Of a stretch of 64,000 nt of DNA, positions 28,354 through 38,447 are shown in pieces. This DNA is from Streptomyces litmocidini (lineage in GTDB: Bacteria; Actinomycetota; Actinomycetes; Streptomycetales; Streptomycetaceae). The translations under genes and the position numbers were made by a program. The stretch lies in contig NZ_BMTQ01000002.1 in the NCBI RefSeq assembly GCF_014649755.1, forward strand, positions 448,761 through 512,760. Direction: 5' to 3'. The notes beneath the pieces were generated by a model. It did not search any database and had not been told where the DNA came from. It worked only from the letters and a program-made list of their open reading frames with translations. How positions within the stretch are numbered: the first letter of the stretch is position 1; each line of letters starts with the position of its first letter.

Positions 28354-30600
28354 TTGCAGCTCCGTTCCACCGGCACCCGTCTCGCCACCGCCGTCACGGT
28401 CGTCCTCGCCGTCACCGCCCTCGGCGCCGGCACGCTCGCCACCGCCCCGGCCGCCTTCGCGGCGACCTCGGCCACCTCGGCCGACCAGGCCACCGCGGGC
28501 CTTCCCGTCTTCCCCGAAGGCTCCGAGCTGGGAGGCGTGGGCACCTCCGGTTTCCTCAGCTACTCCTTCGCCCCCGACACCACCCGGGAGCTGACGTGGA
28601 CGCCGTACGACGGCGGCGCCGCGGTTCCGCTCCAGGACCCCGAGGGCTGGGCCACGGGCGCCGGTGACGTCGTCGTCCTCGGCGACGCCTCCTGGTCCGC
28701 CGACTCCCGTTCGATCACCCTGCGGAACATGGCCGACCCCGCCGCCCCCGCCGTGTCCCTCGACCTCGGCGCGCTGAACGGCACCTACGTGGCCGTGCTG
28801 AGCCCGACGAGCGTGCTCGCGCAGGTCATCGACGAGGTCGGGCAGTCCGAACTGCACGTCGTCACCAAGGACGGCGCCACGACGACCAGCCGCAAGATCG
28901 CGGGCCTGCCGGCGGACGCCACCGACTTCTTCGGCTCGCCGGCCCACGACGGCTCCGTCCTCGTCGGGTACGAGACGGGACCGGAGGGCGAGCGGACCGG
29001 CGGCCGGGCCCTGGTCGACGTGGCGGCCGGGACGGTCACCGCGACGTACGCCTCCCCCGAGTCCGGGTTCGGGTACGGCGGCCTGGACTTCTCCGGTACG
29101 CACGTGACCTGGTTCAACTACGAGGCCGGTGTCGGCGACACCATCACCTCCGTCGACCGCAAGACGGGCGAGCAGAAGAAGACCGTCCTGGGCGCCCACA
29201 CCGACGAGTGGTACAGCAGCCTCGTCGGCGAGTGGCTGGTCTACGGCAACGCCGACCACCCCGCCAAGGCCGTGTCCCTGACCGGCGGCCAGACCGTCGA
29301 CCTCGGCGTCTCGGCCTCGGGCTCGGCGGCCTCGTCCGACGGCGGCGCCGTGCTGCGCGGCAGCCGGGCCGCCGACGGCGACGGCCTGTTCCGCGTCGCG
29401 GCCGGTGCGGACGGCGCCCCGACGGTCACCAAGATCGCGGAGACGGGCACGCCGCCGGTGATCGTGCAGCCGCTGAAGATCCAGCAGGTCCACGTCCCCG
29501 ACTCGGTCGACCTCGACAAGTCCGGCGGCAAGGTGACCCTGGGCTGGACGCTGTCGCGCGCCGACGCCTACCTGGACGTCACGCTGACGCACATCGCCAC
29601 CGGCAAGGAGATCAAGAAGCGTCTGACCGCCCCCACGGCCGGCACCGAGTTCTCCTTCGTCTGGCACGGCGAAATCGAGCAGGCGGACGGAGACGTGGAC
29701 GCGCCGAACGGCAAGTACGCCGTGGAGGCCGAGGCGACGCTGCTCGACGGCTCCGGCGAGCCCGCTTACCAGGGCTGGTCCATGAACCTCACCCGGGCGT
29801 ACAACCCGCACGACTTCAACGACAACGGCTCCACCGATGTCCTCTACCGGGACCCCGAGGGGGTGCTGTGGCGCGAGGACCTGAAGGACCGTACTCCGCT
29901 GTACGGCGAGGTCAGCACCGCCAAGAACACCCGCATCGGCGCGGGTTGGGGGATCTACAAGCAGATCGAGGCCGTCGGCAACGTGGGCGGCGCCGCCCAC
30001 GGTGACGTGGTCGCGGTCGACGGCTCCGGCGTGCAGTGGCTCTACCTGGGCAAGGGCGACGGCACGTTCGCCCCCCGCGTGCAGGTCGGCACGGGCTGGC
30101 AGATCTACAACAAGATCGCCGCTGGTTCGGACCTCGACGGCGACGGCCGTGCCGACCTGGTGGCCACGGACAGCGCCGGCGTCCTGTGGTTCTACAAGGG
30201 CACGGGCAGCTACGCGAAGCCGTACGCGCCCCGGGTCCGGGTCGGCGGGGGCTGGCAGGTCTACAACCACCTCGCCGCCGTCGGGAACATCACCGGCACG
30301 GCCGCCGGGGACCTGGTCGCCCGCGACACCTCCGGCGTCCTCTGGCTGTACCAGGGCAACGGCCGCGGCGGCTTCACCCCCCGTGTGAGGATCGGTGGCG
30401 GCTGGAGCGCCTACTCCCAGCTCATCGGCGCCGACGACCTCAACAATGACGGACGCCCCGACCTGATTGCATATGGGACGAGCGGCGAGTACGGCGCGTA
30501 CGTCTACCGCTCCACGGGCGACGCCACGGCCCCCTTCCGCAGCCGTCAGACGACGGGTCTCTTCAGGTACGACGGCCTCAGGTACAGCAGCGTCGCCTAG
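28354..30600 (+). CDS. Secreted FG-GAP/VCBS repeat protein
   Basis: This 748-residue protein has a Sec signal peptide (hydrophobic residues about 13-35, AFA-AT cleavage), a beta-propeller-like middle (residues 60-370), an Ig-like section near 390-480, and a C-terminal integrin-type domain with repeats of GWQIYN/GWQVYN and Ca-binding DLDGDGRADL and DLNNDGRPDL. Such proteins are extracellular, bind calcium and often sugars or surfaces. The start is taken at TTG 28354 because of GGGGG seven bases upstream; the GTG at 28324 lies in a hairpin stem. Confidence 0.8.
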   Translation: MQLRSTGTRLATAVTVVLAVTALGAGTLATAPAAFAATSATSADQATAGLPVFPEGSELGGVGTSGFLSYSFAPDTTRELTWTPYDGGAAVPLQDPEGWATGAGDVVVLGDASWSADSRSITLRNMADPAAPAVSLDLGALNGTYVAVLSPTSVLAQVIDEVGQSELHVVTKDGATTTSRKIAGLPADATDFFGSPAHDGSVLVGYETGPEGERTGGRALVDVAAGTVTATYASPESGFGYGGLDFSGTHVTWFNYEAGVGDTITSVDRKTGEQKKTVLGAHTDEWYSSLVGEWLVYGNADHPAKAVSLTGGQTVDLGVSASGSAASSDGGAVLRGSRAADGDGLFRVAAGADGAPTVTKIAETGTPPVIVQPLKIQQVHVPDSVDLDKSGGKVTLGWTLSRADAYLDVTLTHIATGKEIKKRLTAPTAGTEFSFVWHGEIEQADGDVDAPNGKYAVEAEATLLDGSGEPAYQGWSMNLTRAYNPHDFNDNGSTDVLYRDPEGVLWREDLKDRTPLYGEVSTAKNTRIGAGWGIYKQIEAVGNVGGAAHGDVVAVDGSGVQWLYLGKGDGTFAPRVQVGTGWQIYNKIAAGSDLDGDGRADLVATDSAGVLWFYKGTGSYAKPYAPRVRVGGGWQVYNHLAAVGNITGTAAGDLVARDTSGVLWLYQGNGRGGFTPRVRIGGGWSAYSQLIGADDLNNDGRPDLIAYGTSGEYGAYVYRSTGDATAPFRSRQTTGLFRYDGLRYSSVA

Positions 30601-30607
30601 TCCTCAA

Positions 30608-30653
30608 GGGGGACCCGGAAGGATCCGCATCCAGCGGGACGACCGGGTCCCCC
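30608..30653. terminator. Terminator after the FG-GAP gene
   Basis: GGGGGACCCGG (30608-30618) pairs perfectly with CCGGGTCCCCC (30643-30653) across a 24-nt loop. Confidence 0.8.
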
Positions 30654-30674
30654 GCCCCCCGTACCGTTTTCGGT

Positions 30675-31988
30675 GTGACCCAGACACAGTCCCCCGAGAC
30701 GAGCCGCAGCCCCGAGTTCCGCCTGGTGCAGGTGGCGCTCGGCGGGCTGCGCCAGGAACTCTTCCACGACGCCTTCGCCTACCGGCCGCTCACGCGCACG
30801 GACGCGAACGGCGGGCCGACGCGCTTCCTGCCCGAGCGGATACGGGTGTACGCCGGTCTGCTGCCGCACGCGGTCGTCGCCTTCGCGGCGATGATCGTCT
30901 TCCTCATCGGGATGGAGCGCCATCACGGCGTCATCGGTCCGTTCGGGTTCCTGACCGCCCTCGCGCCGGCCGCGATCGTGCTGCTTACCCTGGTCCGGCC
31001 GGTCCTCGCCTTCTGGGCCTCGCTCGGCACGGCCCCCTTCGTGGGGTACCTCGCCGGCTACGAGGTCGGCTGGCCCTGGGCGGCGAACTCGCTGGCCGCG
31101 CACCTCGTGGTCCTCGTCGTCGTCGCCGCCCGCACCCGGCCCCGTACCGCCGCCTGGATGTGGCTGGTGACGGCGGGCTACTGCTTCTTCGCCGAGGTGT
31201 TCCTCGGCGTCGGTGTCACCTCCGACTCGATACCGATGCTCTTCGTCGCCGCGCTCGCCCTCCTCACCGTCACCGTCTTCCAGGTCCGCCGCCAGGCGAC
31301 CCGCGAGGTCACCGCCCAGCAGACCGTCACCGCGCAGGAGCGTTCGAAGCGGACCCTCCTGGAGGAGCGGACGACCATCGCGCGGGAGCTGCACGACGTC
31401 GTCGCCCACCACATGTCGGTGGTCGCCATCCAGGCGGAGGCCGCGCCGTACCGGGTGGAGAACCCTCCGCCGGAGCTGGAGCAGGCGTTCCTCACCATCC
31501 GGGAGAACGCCGTCGCCGCGCTGACCGAGCTGCGCCGCATCCTCGGGGTCGTCCGGGCCGAGGACTACGAGGCGCCCGACGCGCCGCAGCCGACCCTCGC
31601 CGACCTGGACACGCTGGTCCGCAACGTGCAGGAGGCCGGGCTCGTCGTCGAGAAGACGGTGACCGGCGCGGTGCGCGAGCTGCCGCAGGGCGTGGAGCTC
31701 TCCGCGTACCGGATCGTCCAGGAGGCCCTGTCGAACGTGCTGCGGCACGCGCCGGGCGCGGCGGCGAAGGTCGAGGTCAGCTACGTCCTGGGCGGGCTGG
31801 GCCTGCGGATCGCCAACGGGCCCGCACGCGGTCTCGTCAAGCCCTCACCGGGCGCCGGGCACGGCATCACCGGCATGCGGGAGCGTGTGACGATGCTGGG
31901 CGGGGAGATGACGGCCGAGGCGACCGACGACGGCGGCTACGAGGTGACGGCCTTCGTGCCCGTGAGCCGCGAGGAGAGCGTGGAATGA
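30675..31988 (+). CDS. Sensor histidine kinase (NarL-partner, HisKA_3)
   Basis: This 437-residue kinase has about five or six transmembrane helices (residues 60-205), a dimerisation and phosphoacceptor motif TTIARELHDVVAHHMS with H240, and a short HATPase domain (GAGHGITGMRERV). No external sensor loop of size is visible, so it may sense the membrane. TACCGT ends 7 nt before the GTG, so the transcript is probably leaderless. It overlaps the response regulator by 4 bp. Confidence 0.92.
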   Translation: MTQTQSPETSRSPEFRLVQVALGGLRQELFHDAFAYRPLTRTDANGGPTRFLPERIRVYAGLLPHAVVAFAAMIVFLIGMERHHGVIGPFGFLTALAPAAIVLLTLVRPVLAFWASLGTAPFVGYLAGYEVGWPWAANSLAAHLVVLVVVAARTRPRTAAWMWLVTAGYCFFAEVFLGVGVTSDSIPMLFVAALALLTVTVFQVRRQATREVTAQQTVTAQERSKRTLLEERTTIARELHDVVAHHMSVVAIQAEAAPYRVENPPPELEQAFLTIRENAVAALTELRRILGVVRAEDYEAPDAPQPTLADLDTLVRNVQEAGLVVEKTVTGAVRELPQGVELSAYRIVQEALSNVLRHAPGAAAKVEVSYVLGGLGLRIANGPARGLVKPSPGAGHGITGMRERVTMLGGEMTAEATDDGGYEVTAFVPVSREESVE

Positions 31989-32647
31989 GCATCAAGGTGC
32001 TGATCGTCGACGACCAGATGATGGTCCGCGAGGGCTTCTCGGTGCTGCTCGGCGCGATGCCGGACATCGAGGTCGTCGGCGAGGCGGTCAACGGCCGGGA
32101 GGCGATCGCGCAGGTCGCCGCCCTCCGGCCCGACGTGGTCCTCATGGACATCCGGATGCCCGAGCTGAACGGCATCGAGGCCACCCGGGAGATCGTCGCC
32201 GCCGACGCGGACGCGAAGGTGCTGGTCCTGACCACCTTCGACCTCGACGAGTACGTGTACCAGGCGCTGCGCGCGGGGGCCTCCGGCTTCCTCCTCAAGG
32301 ACGCCTCGGCCCGGCAGCTCGCGGACGGCGTCCGGGTGGTCGCGGCCGGCGAGGCGCTGCTCGCGCCGACGGTCACCAAGCGGCTGATCACCGAGTTCGC
32401 GAAGGCGCCGGGCTCTCCGCGGCCGCCGGCGACGGCGCAGGTCGGGGAGCTGACCGAGCGGGAGACGGAGGTCCTCGTCCTCATCGCACAGGGCCTGTCG
32501 AACGCCGAGATCGCCGATCACCTCGTCGTCGCCGAGTCGACGATCAAGACGCACGTCAGCCGGATCCTGGTGAAGCTGGGCCTGCGCGACCGCACGCAGG
32601 CGGCGGTCTTCGCGTACGAGGCGGGACTGGTGCGGGCCGGCGGCTGA
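31985..32647 (+). CDS. NarL/LuxR-family response regulator
   Basis: This 220-residue protein has a receiver domain with phosphoacceptor D55 (VVLMDIRMP) and K in FLLKDAS, and a C-terminal LuxR HTH (LTERETEVLVLIAQGLSNAEIA). It is translationally coupled with the kinase (ATGA). Targets are unknown; it may act on its neighbours, the P450 and ABC genes. Confidence 0.94.
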   Translation: MSIKVLIVDDQMMVREGFSVLLGAMPDIEVVGEAVNGREAIAQVAALRPDVVLMDIRMPELNGIEATREIVAADADAKVLVLTTFDLDEYVYQALRAGASGFLLKDASARQLADGVRVVAAGEALLAPTVTKRLITEFAKAPGSPRPPATAQVGELTERETEVLVLIAQGLSNAEIADHLVVAESTIKTHVSRILVKLGLRDRTQAAVFAYEAGLVRAGG

Positions 32648-32665
32648 GGCCCCGGTACGGGGGGC

Positions 32666-32735
32666 GGCGCCGGGCCCCGGACGGGCTCCGGTACGGGGAT
32701 GGCGCCGGGCCCCGGACGGGCTCCGGTACGGGGAT
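32666..32735. repeat. 35-bp exact tandem repeat, two copies
   Basis: Two identical 35-bp units (32666-32700 and 32701-32735) lie between the response regulator and the P450 gene, with fragments of a third upstream and downstream. The TAGCGT -10 box of the P450 gene begins 18 bp after the block, so copy number could alter promoter spacing. Confidence 0.9.
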
Positions 32736-32764
32736 GGTGTCCGGTCCGGGGGTAGCGTCCGGAC

Positions 32765-33961
32765 ATGGATGCTGTTGACGCCGTGTACGACCCCTGGTCG
32801 GCGGAGTTCGTCGCCGACCCGTACCCCGCCTACGCCGAGCTGCGCGCCACCGGCCGCGCCCACTGGCACGCGCCGACCCGCCAGTGGCTGATCCCGCACC
32901 ACGCGGACGTCTCCGCCCTGCTCCGGGACCGGCGTCTGGGCCGGACGTACACCCATCGCTTCACGCACGAGGAGTTCGGGCGGGAGGCGCCGGACGCCGC
33001 GTACGAGCCGTTCCACACGCTCAACGACCACGGACTGCTCGATCTGGAGGCGGCCGACCACACCCGGATCCGGCGGCTGGTGTCGAAGGCGTTCACGCCG
33101 AGGACGGTGGAGGACCTGGCGCCGACGGTACGGGCCCTGGCCGCCGGTCTCGTCGGTGACCTGGTCGCGGCGGGCGGCGGCGATCTGCTGTCGGTCGTCG
33201 CCGAGCCGCTGCCGGTCGCGGTGATCGCCGAGATGCTCGGCATCCCGGCCGAGGACGAGGAACGGGGGCGGCTGCGTCCCTGGTCGGCGGCGATCTGCGG
33301 GATGTTCGAGCTCAATCCCCCGCCGGAGACGGCCCGGCGGGCGGTCGAGGCCTCGGTGGAGTTCTCGGACTATCTGCGGGAGCTGATCGCGCGGCGGCGG
33401 AAGAGTCCGGGAAACGACCTGATCTCGTCCCTGATCGCGGTGGAGGAGCTGACGGAACAGGAGATGATCTCCACCTGCGTCCTGCTCCTCAACGCGGGCC
33501 ACGAGGCCACGGTGAACACCACGGTCAACGGCTGGTGGACGCTGCTCGAGGAGGGCGTACGGCCGGATCCCGAAAAGTTGTCCACAGCTGTGGAAGAACT
33601 TCTGCGCCACGACACCCCGCTCCAGATGTTCGAGCGCTGGGTCCTCGACGACATCGAGCTCGGCGGCGTCACCCTCCCGCGCGGCTCCGAGGTCGCCCTC
33701 CTGTTCGGCTCCGCCAACCGCGACCCCGCCCGCTTCGGCCCCACCGCCGACGTCCTCGACCTCGAACGGGCCGACAACCCGCACGTCAGCTTCGGCGCCG
33801 GCATCCACTACTGCCTCGGCGCCCCGCTCGCCCGTCTCGAACTGACCGCGGTCTTCGGTGAGTTGCTGAGGCAGGCGCCGGGGATGAGGCTCGCGGCGGA
33901 ACCGGTGCGGAAGCCGGGGTACGTCATCCGGGGCTTCGAGGAGCTGCTCGTGGAGGTGTGA
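32765..33961 (+). CDS. Cytochrome P450
   Basis: This 398-residue bacterial P450 has haem ligand C350 in FGAGIHYCLGAPLARLE, the I-helix oxygen motif AGHEAT (244-249; the usual AGxxT has Ala before Thr here) and ExxR in EELLRHD. It hydroxylates a small molecule; no ferredoxin gene is adjacent. TAGCGT ends 6 nt before the ATG, indicating a leaderless promoter. Confidence 0.93.
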   Translation: MDAVDAVYDPWSAEFVADPYPAYAELRATGRAHWHAPTRQWLIPHHADVSALLRDRRLGRTYTHRFTHEEFGREAPDAAYEPFHTLNDHGLLDLEAADHTRIRRLVSKAFTPRTVEDLAPTVRALAAGLVGDLVAAGGGDLLSVVAEPLPVAVIAEMLGIPAEDEERGRLRPWSAAICGMFELNPPPETARRAVEASVEFSDYLRELIARRRKSPGNDLISSLIAVEELTEQEMISTCVLLLNAGHEATVNTTVNGWWTLLEEGVRPDPEKLSTAVEELLRHDTPLQMFERWVLDDIELGGVTLPRGSEVALLFGSANRDPARFGPTADVLDLERADNPHVSFGAGIHYCLGAPLARLELTAVFGELLRQAPGMRLAAEPVRKPGYVIRGFEELLVEV

Positions 33962-33964
33962 CGC

Positions 33965-35566
33965 TCAGCCGCCGATGTCCCGGCGGCGCAGCCCCGCCAG
34001 GCCCGCCGCCGTCAGGGCCGCCGCCAGGGCCGTCAGGACCAGGACCGGGGTCCAGACCACGTCCGGGCCCGGCAGCCTCGGCAGGTGCCCGAAGGGGGAG
34101 GCGTCCAGGACGGTCTGCGGCAGGTCGAGGGCGGGGCCGATCCAGCCGAGGGCCAGGCAGAGCCCGGCCGCGCCCCACGCGGCGGTCGCGGTCTTCGGCG
34201 CGGCGCCCCAGAGCAGGACCGCGAGCCCGGCGAGCGTCCAGACGGCCGGGAGCTGGACGAGCGCGGCGCCCAGGACCGGGCCGGGCTCGTGCCCGTACGC
34301 GAGGGTCAGGCCGAGCCCGCCGAGGAGCAGGATCAGGGCCGAGCCGCCGAAGGCGATCACCAGGTGCCCGGCGGCCCAGCGGAGCCGGCCGAGGGAGCCC
34401 GCGAGGAGCGGTTCGGCCCGGCCCGAGGTCTCCTCCCCGTGCGCCCGCAGCACGGACCCGACCGCGTACAGGGCCGCGAGCATCCCGAGGAGGGAGGCCA
34501 TGGTGGCGAGGAAGGCGTCGGTCAGCGCGCTCTGGCCGCCCATCCGCTCGAAGATCTCCCGGGCCCGTTCGTTGTCGCCGACGATGCCGGCCGCGCCCTC
34601 GGCCATCCCGCCGAAGACGAGCCCGCCGAGCAGGAAGCCGAGGGACCAGCCGAGGAGCGTGCCGCGCTGGAGCCGCCACGCGAGCGCCCCGGCCGTCGCG
34701 AGCCGTCCCTCCGCCGGGCCGGGCCGGGTCGGGAAGAAGCTCGCGCCGACGTCCCGGCGGGCGGTCAGCACGTACGCCGCCGCCGTCTGGGCCAGGGCGG
34801 CGGCGAGGATCAGGAGCAGCACCCACCAGCGCTCGCCGGCGAAGGCGCGGACGTGCTCGGCCCAGCCGACCGGCGAGAGCCAGGTCAGGACCGAGTCGCC
34901 GTCCGCCCTGCCGGAGTCGCCGGCCGCCCGCAGGGCGAACGCGAGGCCCAGGACCGCCGCCGACAGGCCCTTGGCGAGCCGGGCGCTCTCCGTGAACTGG
35001 GCGGCGAGCGCGGCCGTCGCCGCGAAGACCATGCCGGTGCCGCCGATCGCCAGACCGAGCGCGAGCGCCCCGGCTGCGCCCTGTCCGGCGAGGCCGGCGG
35101 TGACGAGGAGGGCGACGGCCGTGTTGAGGACGAGGGCGGTGAGGAGCGCCGCCGTCAGCGGCGCCCGGCGGCCCACCGCCCCTGCGGACAGCATCTCCTG
35201 ACGGCCCGTCTCCTCCTCCTCGCGGGTGTGCCGGACCACCACGATCAGGCTCGCGACGGCGGCGAGGACCGCGCCGAAGGTGCCGAAGCGCCAGGCGACG
35301 AGGCCGCCGAGGGAGTCGCCGAAGACCGGCCCGTACAGCGCGCGCATCGAACTGTTGGCGGTCATGGAGGCGGCGAGCCCGGCCCGTTCGGCGGCCGTGG
35401 AGTACAGCCCGCCCAGGGAGCCCGCGCCGCTCGCGACCAGGCCGCCGGTGACGAGCGCCCAGACGGGGAGCGTCAGCCGGTCGCGGCGGAGCGCGAGCCG
35501 GGTGAGGACGCCGGTGCCGGCGAGGGGCCCGCTCCGGGCGGGGACGGCGGTGCCGGCGAGGGTCAT
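33965..35566 (-). CDS. ABC-2 type exporter permease
   Basis: This 533-residue membrane protein has about 12 hydrophobic segments in two halves, with [25 protein letters not shown] after the third helix and [24 protein letters not shown] in the second half, a pattern of large actinobacterial antibiotic exporters. It pairs with the upstream ATPase; start and stop overlap by 4 bp. It ends 3 bp from the convergent P450 gene. The start at 35566 is set by this overlap. Confidence 0.88.
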   Translation of the reverse strand: MTLAGTAVPARSGPLAGTGVLTRLALRRDRLTLPVWALVTGGLVASGAGSLGGLYSTAAERAGLAASMTANSSMRALYGPVFGDSLGGLVAWRFGTFGAVLAAVASLIVVVRHTREEEETGRQEMLSAGAVGRRAPLTAALLTALVLNTAVALLVTAGLAGQGAAGALALGLAIGGTGMVFAATAALAAQFTESARLAKGLSAAVLGLAFALRAAGDSGRADGDSVLTWLSPVGWAEHVRAFAGERWWVLLLILAAALAQTAAAYVLTARRDVGASFFPTRPGPAEGRLATAGALAWRLQRGTLLGWSLGFLLGGLVFGGMAEGAAGIVGDNERAREIFERMGGQSALTDAFLATMASLLGMLAALYAVGSVLRAHGEETSGRAEPLLAGSLGRLRWAAGHLVIAFGGSALILLLGGLGLTLAYGHEPGPVLGAALVQLPAVWTLAGLAVLLWGAAPKTATAAWGAAGLCLALGWIGPALDLPQTVLDASPFGHLPRLPGPDVVWTPVLVLTALAAALTAAGLAGLRRRDIGG

Positions 35567-36462
35567 GACGCCACCTCGTCCGTGTAGTGCCGGAGGAAGA
35601 GCTCCTCCAGGGTGGGCGGGGTGGACGTCAGGCTCCGTACGCCCGAGGCGGTCAGGGAGCGGAGGACGGCGTCGAGCTTGTCGGTGTCGACCTGGAACTT
35701 CACCCGGGCCCCCCGCACGTCGAATCCGTGGACGCCCGGCAGGTGGGCGAGGCTGTCGGGCGGTCCGGCGAGTTCGGCGGTGACGCTGGTGCGGGTCAGG
35801 TGCCGCAGCTGCGCGAGCGAACCCGACTCCACGGTCCGGCCCTTGCGGACGATGCTGATCCGGTCGCAGAGCGCCTCGACCTCGCTGAGGATGTGGCTCG
35901 ACAGCAGGACGGTCCGGCCCCGGTCGCGGGCCTCCTCGACGCAGCTCTGGAAGACCTCCTCCATCAGCGGGTCGAGGCCGCTGGTCGGCTCGTCGAGGAC
36001 GAGCAGGTCGACGTCGGCGGCGAAGGCGGCGACCAGGGCGACCTTCTGCCGGTTGCCCTTGGAGTAGGTGCGGCCCTTCTTGGTGGGGTCGAGCTCGAAG
36101 CGTTCGATCAGCTCGGCCCGCCGGGCCCCGTCGAGGCGGCCGCTCCCGCGCAGCCGGCCGTACAGGTCGATGACCTCGCCGCCGGAGAGGTTGCGCCAGA
36201 GCGTCACGTCGCCGGGGACGTACGCGATCCGGCGGTGGAGTTCGACGGCGTCGCGCCAGGGGTCGCGGCCGAGGAGCCGGGCGGCGCCGGAGTCGGGCCG
36301 CAGCAGGCCCAGGAGGACCCGGATGGCGGTGGACTTCCCGGCGCCGTTGGGGCCGAGGAAGCCGTGGACCTCGCCGGCCTCGACGGTGAGGTCGAGGCCG
36401 GCGAGGGCGTGGGTGCGCCCGAAGGACTTGTGGAGTCCGCTGACGCTGATCGCCTTCGTCAT
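35563..36462 (-). CDS. ABC transporter ATP-binding protein
   Basis: This 299-residue ATPase has Walker A GPNGAGKS (37-44), a Q-loop-region variant YVPGDVTLW, the signature-like [11 protein letters not shown] in place of LSGGQ, and Walker [13 protein letters not shown]. It belongs to the exporter class associated with drug or lipid efflux. It forms an operon with the permease and is divergent from a GbsR/MarR regulator. A palindrome in between probably controls it. Confidence 0.92.
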   Translation of the reverse strand: MTKAISVSGLHKSFGRTHALAGLDLTVEAGEVHGFLGPNGAGKSTAIRVLLGLLRPDSGAARLLGRDPWRDAVELHRRIAYVPGDVTLWRNLSGGEVIDLYGRLRGSGRLDGARRAELIERFELDPTKKGRTYSKGNRQKVALVAAFAADVDLLVLDEPTSGLDPLMEEVFQSCVEEARDRGRTVLLSSHILSEVEALCDRISIVRKGRTVESGSLAQLRHLTRTSVTAELAGPPDSLAHLPGVHGFDVRGARVKFQVDTDKLDAVLRSLTASGVRSLTSTPPTLEELFLRHYTDEVAS

Positions 36463-36482
36463 GCTTCTGAACGTACGGTAGT

Positions 36483-36498
36483 TTCACAAATTTGTGAA
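36483..36498. promoter_or_regulatory. Perfect 16-bp palindrome, operator of the ABC/GbsR divergent pair
   Basis: TTCACAAATTTGTGAA lies 21 bp before the ATPase start and 27 bp before the regulator start. It overlaps the -35 area of the regulator promoter, whose TATAAAAT -10 is at 36511-36518. It is an island of AT-rich sequence and the evident binding site of the regulator. Confidence 0.85.
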
Positions 36499-36524
36499 GT
36501 TAAGGAACCGTATAAAATCATGGG

Positions 36525-37046
36525 ATGGGCGAGAGCGAGATGACGACGAAGACCGACGGGACGGACGGGGCCGGAGGAACCCGCGACGAGGCGGTCTCCC
36601 GCTTCGTGGAGCGCTTCGCCGCCGAGATGACCGCCGCCGGCATGCAGCGCATGGGAAGCCGCGTCTTCGCGGCCCTCCTCGCCTCCGAGACGGCCTCCAT
36701 GACCTCGGCGGAGCTGGCCGAGCAGCTGCGGATCAGCCCGGCCGCCGTCTCCGGCGCGATCCGCTACCTCACCCAGGTCGGCATGGTCAGCCGCGAGCGC
36801 GACCCCGGCACCCGCCGCGAGCGCTACGTCCTCCACAACGAGCTCTGGTACGAGACCTTCACCCGCCGCGACCAGGTCCTCACCCGCTGGGAGAAGGTCC
36901 TCGACGAGGGCGCCGCGACCCTCGGGACGGACAGCGCGGCGGGCCGCCGCATCGCGGAGACGGCCGAGTTCTTCGTGTTCCTGCACGGCGAGATGAACAG
37001 GATCATGGACCGCTGGCGCGCCCGCAAGGACGCGCAGACGGGCTGA
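36525..37046 (+). CDS. GbsR/MarR-family transcriptional regulator
   Basis: This 173-residue protein has a winged HTH (MTSAELAEQLRISPAAVSGAIRYLTQVGMVSRERDPGTRRERYV). Members often repress a divergent drug exporter. The ATG at 36525 is 6 nt after the -10 box, so the mRNA should be leaderless; an ATG at 36540 is the alternative. It ends back to back with the next minus-strand gene: the stop codons are adjacent with no gap. Confidence 0.92.
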   Translation: MGESEMTTKTDGTDGAGGTRDEAVSRFVERFAAEMTAAGMQRMGSRVFAALLASETASMTSAELAEQLRISPAAVSGAIRYLTQVGMVSRERDPGTRRERYVLHNELWYETFTRRDQVLTRWEKVLDEGAATLGTDSAAGRRIAETAEFFVFLHGEMNRIMDRWRARKDAQTG

Positions 37047-38357
37047 TCAGGGCGCCCGGGTCTCCAGCGGCGGAGCGAGCCGCTCCAGGAGCGCGGTGAA
37101 CTCCGGCCGCCCGTCGGCCTCCCGGTACGGCCCCGCCGCCCACAGCGGGCGCCCGTCGATCCAGGGCACGACGAACGGCATGCGGCCGTCGGGGGTGAAG
37201 TCCCGCCGGCCGTGCAGCCAGGCGGTGCCGACGGGCCGGGCCGGCAACCCGCGGCGCGGCCTCTTCGGCGGGCCCGGCGGGATCAGCGGGAGCAGCCCCT
37301 CGGGCTGGACGTACAGGCCGCCGTGGACGGGGAACAGCACCAGGACGGGGCCGCCGCCGTGCGGGTCGTACAGCAGGACGTACCGGCGCGGGGTGGGCGG
37401 GGAGGCGGTCGCGGCCCGGGCCATCAGCCGCGCCGCGGGCCTGCCGGCGGTCACCAGCTGGTGGCAGGAGTACACGAAGGCCCCCAGGACCAGGACGCCG
37501 ATGCCGTACAGCTTCGGGACGTCCCCCTCCGGCGGCCCGGTCAGCGCGGCCGCGCCGACGGCCGCGCAGAACGCGAACGCGACCAGCACCCGGGGCACCC
37601 CGGCGACCCTCCGCAGGCTCCGCACCCGCCACCAGGGCACCTCGCGCACGTCCGCCTCCGGGCGGAGCGCCTCGTCCTGGGGAACGGCCTGCCGCCGGGC
37701 GTGCGCGGCGAGCGCCGCGTACATCGGCCCGGCCGCGCGGGGCAGCTCGCCGAGGCGTACGGAAAGGCCGTCCACGGTGACGTGCTCGGTGACGCTCGCC
37801 GGCCCCTGCGGCTGCTTCGGGGCGGCCCGGCGCATCAGGCCCTCCGCCTCCGCGCGCGCCACGATCCGGCGGCGCACGCGCCCGCCGCGCATCGGCTTCG
37901 CCCAGATCAGCGGCCCGCCGCCGGGCGGGGCGAGGACCCCGCCCGCGCGCGGGTCGCCGCACCACCACAGCACGCCGTCCGGACCCGGCCGCAGCAGCTC
38001 GTAGCGCTGCCGGGTCGCGATCACCGTCAGCGGCCACGCCTCGTCGCCGTCCGGGGAGCGCAGCACCACGCTCGTCGCGTACCGGCTCTCGCCGACCCCC
38101 ACGGCGGGATGCGCCGACCAGACGCCCGCGCCGAGGACCCGCCGCATCCGCCGCGCGAGGACCAGCGAGCCGGCCCCGGCGCCCACCGCGACGATCCCGA
38201 GCGCGAGGATCCAGGAGACCGGGGCGGGGACCCCGGTGCTCCCGACGACGGCGCCCAGGGCGAGCGTCACGCCACCCGCACCGATCAGCCACCCCGCTCT
38301 TCGCCGGTACCGCCCCAGCGCCCCCGCCGTCTCCTCGACGTCCAGCGCACACGTCAT
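37047..38357 (-). CDS. Uncharacterised membrane protein
   Basis: This 436-residue protein has two hydrophobic helices near the N-terminus (residues 26-68), a cytoplasmic-looking segment rich in Arg/Pro, and two more helices (about 255-300). The C-terminus contains YVLLYDPHGGGPVLVLFPVHGG and WIDGRPLWAAGPY. It has no catalytic motif that I recognise; similar proteins are common in Streptomyces. GGGGGGAC precedes the ATG. Confidence 0.75.
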   Translation of the reverse strand: MTCALDVEETAGALGRYRRRAGWLIGAGGVTLALGAVVGSTGVPAPVSWILALGIVAVGAGAGSLVLARRMRRVLGAGVWSAHPAVGVGESRYATSVVLRSPDGDEAWPLTVIATRQRYELLRPGPDGVLWWCGDPRAGGVLAPPGGGPLIWAKPMRGGRVRRRIVARAEAEGLMRRAAPKQPQGPASVTEHVTVDGLSVRLGELPRAAGPMYAALAAHARRQAVPQDEALRPEADVREVPWWRVRSLRRVAGVPRVLVAFAFCAAVGAAALTGPPEGDVPKLYGIGVLVLGAFVYSCHQLVTAGRPAARLMARAATASPPTPRRYVLLYDPHGGGPVLVLFPVHGGLYVQPEGLLPLIPPGPPKRPRRGLPARPVGTAWLHGRRDFTPDGRMPFVVPWIDGRPLWAAGPYREADGRPEFTALLERLAPPLETRAP

Positions 38358-38447
38358 CACACGTCCCCCCGCCCCTCCGGTCACCCTGCGTCGACGCTAG
38401 GGCCTGAGGAACGCGGCGCGCCAGCGGCAATCGGGCGAGGGCCTCGA

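Noticed and set aside
33965..36487. Single 840-residue ABC fusion protein on the minus strand
   Set aside because: The upstream part is the wrong frame of the ATPase gene; the permease starts at 35566 with an ATGA overlap.
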